Shown here one piece after another: positions 1-5,643 of a stretch of 16,827 nt of DNA. Positions within the stretch are counted from its first letter, which is position 1. Each line of letters starts with the position of its first letter. This stretch comes from Deinococcus sp. Its GTDB lineage: Bacteria > Deinococcota > Deinococci > Deinococcales > Deinococcaceae. The stretch is taken from assembly GCF_025362455.1 (NCBI RefSeq), contig NZ_JANYGJ010000098.1:1-16827 (forward strand), written 5' to 3'. A program made the translations under genes and the position numbers. The notes under the pieces are model-generated. The model worked only from the letters and a program-made list of their open reading frames with translations. It did not search any database and was not told where the DNA came from.

Positions 1-113
1 TGCACTTCAAACTTCCGAGCGACGTTATCGATATTTTCGCCGTTCTGGACGGCTTTGACGATGCGTTCTCTCAGCTCGATACCGTAGCCCCTGGCGCCCA
101 CAATCGTTCGCAT
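1..113 (-). CDS. IS630-type transposase, N-terminal part (runs off the window)
   Basis: Only the first 37 codons are in the window; the gene continues beyond base 1. The ATG (complement of 111-113) opens MRTIVGARGYGIELRERIVK and continues with VQNGENIDNVARKFEV. The pattern 'Y-x-I-E-L-R-E-R-I-V ... VARKFEV' is the N-terminal helix-turn-helix typical of IS630/Tc1-mariner-type transposases, which bind the element ends and insert at TA. The start lies only about 20 bp inside the presumed element end (TA at 136-137), as is usual for compact insertion sequences. The catalytic DDE domain is outside the window, so integrity cannot be judged. It is a different protein from the transposase at the right edge. 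Confidence 0.75.
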   Translation of the reverse strand, partial: MRTIVGARGYGIELRERIVKAVQNGENIDNVARKFEV

Positions 114-135
114 GTACTTATTATGCCACTTGCTC
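1..135 (-). mobile_element. Insertion sequence end, IS630 type (partial)
   Basis: The end of the element that carries the transposase at 1-113. Read inward on the minus strand from the TA at 136-137 it begins GAGCAAGTGGCATAATAAG, then TACATG with the start codon. This end matches the left end of the neighbouring 123-bp repeat (GAGCAGATGTCATAAAAAG in copies 2 and 3) at 15 of 19 positions without gaps. The TA at 136-137 is shared by this element and the miniature element at 138-260. The other end of the insertion sequence is not in the window. Confidence 0.6.
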
Positions 136-137
136 TA

Positions 138-260
138 GAGCAGAGGTCATAAAAAGGGTCTTTTTATGACCGAGCGGAGCGAGTAGTGTTGACTGAGCAA
201 GGCGCAGAATGGAGGCGCGGGGAGGCTGTTTTCCCCGTGGCGTCATTCGGAGTACTGCTC
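138..260 (+). mobile_element. 123-bp MITE-like element, copy 1
   Basis: A non-coding 123-bp element bounded by TA at 136-137 and 261-262, with short terminal inverted repeats GAGCAG ... CTGCTC. Inside the left end is a perfect 10-bp inverted repeat (GTCATAAAAA / TTTTTATGAC with a GGGTC loop). Near the right end is a 6-bp stem CGGGGA / TCCCCG. Copy 1 differs from copy 2 at about five positions and is the most diverged copy. TA target duplication and very small size are typical of miniature elements moved by IS630/Tc1-type transposases. On the right it enters a LacI-family gene at the TA that corresponds to the ATT AGC codons of the intact paralogue. Confidence 0.85.
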
Positions 261-261
261 T

Positions 262-1083
262 AGCGTCTTCACGCCGCAACTCAACCGGCCCTACGCCGCC
301 GAGGTGGTTCAGGGCGCGGTGCGGGCCGCCGAGGCGCTGAATTACGACCTGGTGGTCATGATGCTGGGCGAGAGCACCGCCCCTGACCTGTCGGTGATGA
401 CCCGGATGTCGGTGGGCGCGTTGCTGATTCAGCCGGGTCTGGACGGGCGCGGCCTGCGCGGCGAGCTGAGCGCCCACACCGTCAGCGTGGACGGCCCCGG
501 CGAGCGGCAACTGATGGTGGACAACTACGGCGGCGCCCTGAAGGCCCTGCGGCACCTGAGCGAGCTGGGTCACACCCGCATCGGCCTGATTAGCGGTCTG
601 AACAGTGAACCGCTGCTCAGCGAGCCGGGGCAGCCCGAAGTCCAGGCCCGCGACGACGCCACCGAGCGGCTGAAGGCTTACCGCGACTTCATGCGGGCCT
701 CGGCGCTGGGTATTCCGGAGGGTTGCGTGCAGCACGGCGACTATTCCAAAGCCAGCGGCGAAGCGGCCACCCACCGCCTGCTGGCCCTGAATGCGCCGCC
801 CACCGCCGTCTTCGTGGCGGGCGACGCCATGGCGCTGGGGGCCGTCCACGCTGCCCAGGACCGGGGTCTGACGGTGCCGCGCGACCTGTCGGTGGTGGGT
901 TTCGGCGATCTGCCTGTCGCCGCCGCCTTGCGCCCAGGGCTGAGCACCATGCGTCAGCCGCTGGAACTGATGGGTGAGGCGGCGGTCGGGCTGCTGGTGG
1001 CGCTGGCCGAAGGCCGCACACCCGAATGGCCCCGGCCCTTTGCGACGCAACTGATCGAGCGCGAATCGACCACCCGGCCATGA
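262..1083 (+). pseudogene. LacI-family regulator remnant, DNA-binding domain lost
   Basis: Sequence continuous with the effector-binding domain of a LacI/GalR regulator and very close to the intact paralogue at 1245-2294, sharing for example NYDLVVMMLGEST and LSVMTRMSVGALLIQP. The homology begins exactly at the right edge of the 123-bp element, at the residue matching Ser72 of the paralogue. The roughly 71 N-terminal residues (helix-turn-helix and hinge) are missing and replaced by the mobile elements. The frame is open from about 193, inside the element, to the TGA at 1081-1083. The first plausible start is GTG at 304, with no convincing ribosome site. If translated, the product would be a ligand-binding domain unable to bind DNA, so it is best treated as a pseudogene. 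No internal frameshift is visible, which suggests the disruption is fairly recent. Confidence 0.85.
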
Positions 1084-1141
1084 CCGGCGCAGCGGCAGGT
1101 CTGTCGTCACCGGAGCAGCGCGTGCGCCGCAAGCCGGGGCA

Positions 1142-1170
1142 TGTACAGTTTTGTCTCCGGGCCGTATAAT
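1142..1170 (+). promoter_or_regulatory. Predicted sigma-70-type promoter of the intact lacI-family gene
   Basis: A perfect -10 hexamer TATAAT (1165-1170) is preceded after 17 bp by TGTACA (1142-1147), which matches TTGACA at four of six positions. Transcription would start near 1177, about 70 bp before the GTG start at 1245. It is the best promoter-like sequence in the window. Confidence 0.6.
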
Positions 1171-1181
1171 GGTAGCAGTAT

Positions 1182-1200
1182 GAATTATGTACGAGAATTC
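1182..1200. promoter_or_regulatory. Inverted repeat just downstream of the promoter, possible operator
   Basis: GAATT and AATTC flank nine bases (ATGTACGAG), giving a 19-bp interrupted palindrome immediately after the predicted transcription start. Position and size suit an operator for autoregulation by the LacI-family protein encoded downstream. The repeat is AT-rich and only five bases per arm, so it could be chance. Confidence 0.3.
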
Positions 1201-1244
1201 TGAGTTTACCTCCGCCTGGTCGGCCTTGGCCGGGAGCACACGCC

Positions 1245-2294
1245 GTGGCTGACACCCAGCGGGGCAAATCGACCATCACCTTGCAGGACGTGGCCCGGCA
1301 GGCTGGGGTCTCGCCGATGACGGTTTCCAACGTCATCAATGCCAAGACCGGCGTGCGGCCCGTGACCCGGCAGCGGGTGCTCGACGCCGTGGCCTCCACC
1401 GGCTACCGGGTCAACCCGATGGCGCGGGCGCTGGCCGGGGGCCGCAGCCGCCTGATTAGCGTCTTCGCGCCGCAGCTCAACAAGCTCTACGCCGCCGAGG
1501 TCGTCCACGGCGCCGCCCAGGCTGCCGAGGTGCTGAATTACGACCTGGTGGTCATGATGCTGGGCGAGAGCACCGCCTCGGACCTGTCGGTGATGACCCG
1601 GATGTCGGTGGGCGCGTTACTGATTCAGCCCTCGCAGCAGCGGCTGTGGTGGCGCACCGATCTGCCGACGCACGTGGTCAGCGTAGACGGCCCCGGCGAG
1701 CGGCCCTTCACGGTGGACAACTTCGGTGGCGCCTGCCTGGCGACGCGCCACCTGATCGAACTGGGCCACACCCACATCGGCTTTATCAGCGGCCTGCTCG
1801 ACGAGGACCGGGTATCGGGCGGCAACAAGCCGGGGCCGGTCCAGTACGACCGTGACGACGCCGACGAGCGGTTTCGGGGCTACCAGACCAGCATGGCACA
1901 GGCGGGCCTGGACATTCCACGCGGCTACGTCCAGCACGGCGACTACACCAAAGCCAGCGGTGAGGCGGCGGCCCGCAAACTCCTCGACCTGAAGACGCCG
2001 CCCACCGCCGTGTTCGTGTCCGGTGACGCGATGGCCCTGGGCGCCATGCACGTCGCCCAGGACCGGGGTCTGGAGGTGCCCGGCGACCTGTCAGTGGTGG
2101 GTTTCGACGACCTGCCCATCGCGGCGGCCTCGCGCCCAGGGCTGAGCACCGTGCGCCAGCCGCTGCGGCTGATGGGCGAGGCCGCCGTGAAGATGCTGGT
2201 GGCCTTGGCCGACGGCCACAACCCGCCGCTGCCCCCACCTTTTCTCACCGAACTGATCCGGCGCGAATCGGCGGCCCCGCCCAAAGACCACTGA
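1245..2294 (+). CDS. LacI/GalR-family transcriptional regulator
   Basis: A 349-aa regulator of normal family length. Residues about 12-31 (TLQDVARQAGVSPMTVSNVI) form the N-terminal helix-turn-helix. The hinge region YRVNPMARAL follows at about 54-63. The rest is the periplasmic-binding-protein-like effector domain, with VFVSGDAMALGAM and the late GDLSVVGFDDLPIAA motif typical of the family. The GTG start at 1245 is chosen because it precedes the HTH by the usual distance and has GGGAG nine bases upstream. It is preceded by a nearly identical but truncated paralogue (262-1083), suggesting a former tandem duplication. It converges on a minus-strand polysaccharide-degradation locus, so control of those genes by a sugar ligand is a reasonable inference. 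The ligand is unknown. Confidence 0.93.
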   Translation: MADTQRGKSTITLQDVARQAGVSPMTVSNVINAKTGVRPVTRQRVLDAVASTGYRVNPMARALAGGRSRLISVFAPQLNKLYAAEVVHGAAQAAEVLNYDLVVMMLGESTASDLSVMTRMSVGALLIQPSQQRLWWRTDLPTHVVSVDGPGERPFTVDNFGGACLATRHLIELGHTHIGFISGLLDEDRVSGGNKPGPVQYDRDDADERFRGYQTSMAQAGLDIPRGYVQHGDYTKASGEAAARKLLDLKTPPTAVFVSGDAMALGAMHVAQDRGLEVPGDLSVVGFDDLPIAAASRPGLSTVRQPLRLMGEAAVKMLVALADGHNPPLPPPFLTELIRRESAAPPKDH

Positions 2295-2302
2295 GCCCGA
2301 AA

Positions 2303-2332
2303 GCCACTGACACACAAGCCACTGACCCACAA
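2303..2332 (+). repeat. 15-bp tandem duplication after the lacI-family gene
   Basis: Two adjacent copies of GCCACTGACMCACAA (one mismatch) lie just after the stop codon at 2294. A weaker third unit may follow. No coding role is apparent. Confidence 0.7.
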
Positions 2333-2394
2333 GTCGCTATCACGCCCCACCGCAGACGACCGGCAGTTGGCGTGCAGCCGCGTGAAGCCCAACA

Positions 2395-2430
2395 GTGCGC
2401 CGCCAGAGGACCTCTCCCCTGGCGGCGCAC
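2395..2430 (+). terminator. Strong hairpin downstream of the lacI-family gene
   Basis: A perfect 12-bp inverted repeat, GTGCGCCGCCAG and CTGGCGGCGCAC, with a 12-base loop, lies about 100 bp after the regulator's stop codon. It may act as a terminator, but no run of T follows it. The rest of 2295-2679 holds a 15-bp duplication and no supported gene. A weaker 6-bp stem (CCTGTC / GACAGG, 2637-2660) lies just beyond the end of the minus-strand pseudogene. Confidence 0.5.
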
Positions 2431-2679
2431 GACGTTGCTCCTTCGAGCAAATGTTTCCAAAGATCGAGGTTACACTGTCCTGGGCGGCCTCCAGGGGGCT
2501 CATACGGCCCTGCGTTTTATTCCTCAAACATCCGGAAAAACACTTCGGTGCTCGTCCATACCGCACAGCCCGTACTCTCTTCCACTCCCACTCTCGGTCC
2601 GGACGAATCGGTGACGGCTGAACTGATTCATCCGAGCCTGTCTCAGAGAGGGGCGACAGGTATCACGGGCAACGGGCGA

Positions 2680-3631
2680 TCAGGGGTAGCTCACGACCGG
2701 ACTGGGCCGGGTATTGTCTGCTGGCAGCGGGAAGGGCACCTGGGCGCCGACGTTGTTGATGACGTTCTCGATGGTGCCGACGTTGCCGAGCGAGACGGTG
2801 AAGACGCTGTGGAACTTGACATTGGGGGTGTTGGGCACCTCGAAACCGTGCGAGACCTTGACCGCCGGGTTCGTCTGGAAGAAGGAGTAGCTGCCCAGAG
2901 CCCAGGCTTCGTGCGTGGTCACGTTGTCGGCGACCAACGCGTGGCGGCATTGCCGTCGACGGCCAGGTCAGGGGTCGTGGCGACGTTCTCGGTCGAGCTG
3001 GCCGTGGCTGGCTTGTTCAGCGCCACATTCTCCGTCCCGCAGATGGTCGTGCCCGTGCCTGGTCCCGTGCCCGTGCCCGCCGTGCCGTAGACCAGCATGG
3101 AGGACAGCGAGTAGCCGTACCCGGTCGCGCATTTGACGCCCTGCATCCGCACGTACCGTCCGCTGCCGCTCACGTCGATGGTCTGGTTGCCGCCTGGTCC
3201 GGTGGTCGTCGTGTAGATGGGCGTCCAGCTCGCGCCGTCAAGGGAACTCTGAATCTCGAACGACTTGCCGTAGGCCGCCTCCCACTGCAACGTCACCTGG
3301 CACAGACTCTGCACGCTGCCCAGATCGACTTGCACCCACTGACTGTCGGCGCCGGGCACCGTGAAGGGGCTCGACCAGCGGGTCGTCAGGTTGTTGTCGA
3401 AGGCGGCGCTGGCCGGGGTGCCGCTGAACTCGTCCCCTGAGCTGAGCGCCGGGTGGTTGGCGGCCAGGTCGGTGGTCGCGCAGACGTTCGTCGCCTGGCT
3501 GCTCAGCAGCGGCGCGGTGGGCGAATTCAGGGCCGAATTCTGGCTACCACAGGCGCCGAGCAGCAGACTCAGGCCCATCAATGCGGCGCCGGTGAGCGGA
3601 AAACGGGACTTCAGTTGGGGCTCCAGATCAT
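2680..3631 (-). pseudogene. Discoidin / beta-helix lipoprotein with internal deletion and frameshift
   Basis: The N-terminal frame reads SRFPLTGAALMGLSLLLGAC (lipobox LGAC), then a complete discoidin module (VQVDLGSVQSLCQVTLQWEA ... YVRMQG), a Gly-Thr linker, and the start of a second discoidin module that ends abruptly at AVDGNAATRWSPTT and a stop. In another frame, 2680-2937 encodes the extreme C-terminus of the large beta-helix protein type (VADNVTTHEAWALGSYSFF ... NVINNVGAQ ... VVSYP), closely matching the end of the gene at 5644-8370. The middle (rest of discoidin 2 and nearly all of the beta-helix) is missing, and the two parts meet out of frame at about 2931-2937. The start is also doubtful: GGAGGT (3636-3641) precedes an ATG (3629-3631) that is out of frame by one base and closes after six codons. 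The only in-frame candidate nearby is CTG at 3624-3626. Confidence 0.8.
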
Positions 3632-3990
3632 CTTGACCTCCGGGATTGGGGGGGAAATCCCCAGCATTGCGGGGCCGTCCCCTGTGGACGAGGTAGGACT
3701 GTGATCCAGCGGCGGTCCAGACGCCAGCAGGACGTTCAAGAACTGGAGCGTAAACTCTGAAACCGGAACAGGCACGGTCCGGTTGCTGCTCGTGAATTGT
3801 GTTGTTGGCTTCGGTGTGTGTAGGACTAAAATATAGGGGACGCAACTTAATCTAGCATCAGGTTACATTCTTATTTCCGTTGCCCTCCGGTGTAGCGCTC
3901 CCCGGAAGGCCCGGCCCGGCGATTTGGAGACGGCTGCCTTCAGCGGTGAGCCGGTGAGGCCCTTTCGCCCGGCCTGCCTGATGCCCGACC

Positions 3991-4041
3991 CCCGGCTAGC
4001 ACTGTCGCCCGGCTAGCACTGTCGCCCGGCTGGCCCTGCGG
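3991..4041 (+). repeat. 17-bp tandem repeat
   Basis: Two exact adjacent copies of CCCGGCTAGCACTGTCG (3991-4007 and 4008-4024), followed by a degenerate third copy. They lie in the gene-free gap between the GH128-like gene and the pseudogene promoter region (3632-4115). Apart from this repeat and a short 5-bp stem (4066-4080), I see no gene or convincing promoter in that gap. Confidence 0.85.
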
Positions 4042-4115
4042 CGGTGGCAATGCAGGCGAGCGGCCCGGCGTAGGTCGCCGAACCGCCCGCATGGACCCGA
4101 CGCCAGGGGGTGAGC

Positions 4116-5468
4116 TTACGGCGCCGTGTTCACCGCCATCTCGAACAGCGAGTACCCCCAGGGGCTGCCGCGCAAGGTGCCCTGCATCCGCAGGTACTGG
4201 CCGCTGGCGCTGAGCGGAATGCGCACGGTGCCGCCCGTGCCGGTGGTCGTGCTGTATACCGGGGTCCAGGTCTGGCCGTCGTTTGACACCTGAAGCTCGA
4301 ACGCCTTGCCGTAGGCGGCCTCCCACTGGAGGGTGACCTGACACAGCTTCTGGACGCTGCCGAGGTTGACCTGTATCCATTCCCGGTCACTGCGGGCGCT
4401 GCTCCAGCGGGTGCCCGCGTTGCCGTCGAAGGCCGCCGGAGCCAGCGTGGCGCCGTTCTCCGAGCTGGAGGCCTGGGCAGGCTTGCCGAGCGCCGCGTTG
4501 CCGGTCCCGCAAGCGGCGGCAGGCGGCGGCGTGGCGCTGCCCGCGAACGGCAGCGAGAGGTAATAGCGGCCCAACTCGGTGAGCTGCCCGGAGGCGCCCA
4601 GCAGGCTGGTGAAGTGCGAGTCGTTGTTCCAGCGTCCGGTGAACCAGGCGTAGCGCTGCACGTCGCTGCGGGCTTCGAGCGTCGCCACCATCTCGGCCAT
4701 CTGGGCTTTTTGCTTGGCCACCGAGTCGATCTGGGCGCTGCCGTCGCCGGTATGCCAGTTGGTCAGCTCGGTGACCCAGAAGGGTTTGCCGTACTTGGTC
4801 AGGCGGTCGAGCTGGGCGCTCAGGCCGTAGTCGTACCAGTGAAACACCAGCGCGTCGATGCGGGGACTCTGCCCGGCGTGCTGGCTGCGGTAGGCGGCGT
4901 AGAAGGCGTCGAGCCAGACCACCGGGTCGGCGTAGCCGGGCAGCGTGCCCCAGTTCATGGCCGGGCCGACGAGCTGCACGCCGGTATCGGCGGCGACCTG
5001 CTCGTAGCGCGGCCAGAGCGCGGCAGCCTGGGCTGGAGACAGATTGGACTGGTCGGTCAGGTTCGGCTCGTTCATGACCAGCAGGTACTTCACCGCCGGA
5101 TTGGCCCGCAGCCTGGCCTCGATGTCGGCGGTGTTGAAATTGCCGTTCCACAGCATCGGCAAAAAGTCCATGCTGTAGCGGGCCTGGTAATCGGCGGGCG
5201 CTCCCCCGTTCGGCGCACTCGACCAGTTGTACCACCAGCTCACACCGGGCGCCAGGGCGGCGAGATCGGCGGCGCTGGCCAGGTCGTAGGCGAGGCCCCG
5301 CTTGGGACTCTTGATCGGCACGGCGGCAGTCTGGACCAGGGGCGACACCTGTGAAGCCGAGGCCGTCGGAGCCGTGTCGCAGCTCATCAGCAGACCCACG
5401 CCCAGGGCCAGCCCCAGGAGGGGCAGCAGGGCAGTTCGGGCCATTCGGTTTACCGTATTGCGGGTCAT
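4116..5468 (-). CDS. GH128-like glycosidase lipoprotein with C-terminal discoidin domain
   Basis: A 450-aa secreted protein. Residues 1-30 are a lipoprotein signal (TALLPLLGLALGVGLLMSC, probable acylated Cys30). Residues about 55-310 form a TIM-barrel glycosidase resembling family GH128 (endo-beta-1,3-glucanases, 'glycosyl hydrolase catalytic core'). Visible motifs are YNW at 80-82, MNEPN with candidate acid/base Glu134, FHWYDYG at 209-215, and WVTELTNW with candidate nucleophile Glu234. A Pro/Ala linker leads to a discoidin/F5/8 type C module (about 320-449) with two cysteines (Cys320 and one in LCQVTLQW), probably a carbohydrate-binding domain. GAGGTG five bases before the ATG at 5468 supports the start. 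It lies downstream of the large beta-helix lipoprotein on the same strand. Beta-1,3-glucan cleavage is inferred from the family; the exact substrate is not shown. Confidence 0.82.
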   Translation of the reverse strand: MTRNTVNRMARTALLPLLGLALGVGLLMSCDTAPTASASQVSPLVQTAAVPIKSPKRGLAYDLASAADLAALAPGVSWWYNWSSAPNGGAPADYQARYSMDFLPMLWNGNFNTADIEARLRANPAVKYLLVMNEPNLTDQSNLSPAQAAALWPRYEQVAADTGVQLVGPAMNWGTLPGYADPVVWLDAFYAAYRSQHAGQSPRIDALVFHWYDYGLSAQLDRLTKYGKPFWVTELTNWHTGDGSAQIDSVAKQKAQMAEMVATLEARSDVQRYAWFTGRWNNDSHFTSLLGASGQLTELGRYYLSLPFAGSATPPPAAACGTGNAALGKPAQASSSENGATLAPAAFDGNAGTRWSSARSDREWIQVNLGSVQKLCQVTLQWEAAYGKAFELQVSNDGQTWTPVYSTTTGTGGTVRIPLSASGQYLRMQGTLRGSPWGYSLFEMAVNTAP

Positions 5469-5601
5469 GTGGGCACCTCGAAGCGAAAAGGACTGGGGGC
5501 GTTGAATTCTGGAGGGCCACAGCGGGGCTGCCCCGGTGCCAGGTCAGTGTCAGGGCCGTTCACCCAGAGCCTGACTTGCAAAAGCCCTGAATAGACGAAA
5601 C

Positions 5602-5632
5602 CCGGCCTGCTGCACGGGTCGCAGCAGGCCGG
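5602..5632 (-). terminator. Hairpin terminator after the large beta-helix lipoprotein gene
   Basis: A perfect 12-bp inverted repeat (CCGGCCTGCTGC / GCAGCAGGCCGG) with a 7-base loop lies 12 bp beyond the stop at 5644. Read on the minus strand it is followed by GGTTTCGTC, a weak T-rich tail. It would separate transcription of this gene from the GH128-like gene downstream. Confidence 0.65.
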
Positions 5633-5643
5633 AGAGGCGCAGA

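Noticed and set aside
147..172. MITE stem GTCATAAAAA/TTTTTATGAC as an intrinsic terminator
   Set aside because: The stem is AT-rich, with the T run inside the stem and GC-rich sequence after it, which is not a normal Rho-independent terminator.
121..1239. A 372-codon open frame on the minus strand
   Set aside because: It crosses the MITE and lies antisense to the LacI remnant; no domain is recognisable.
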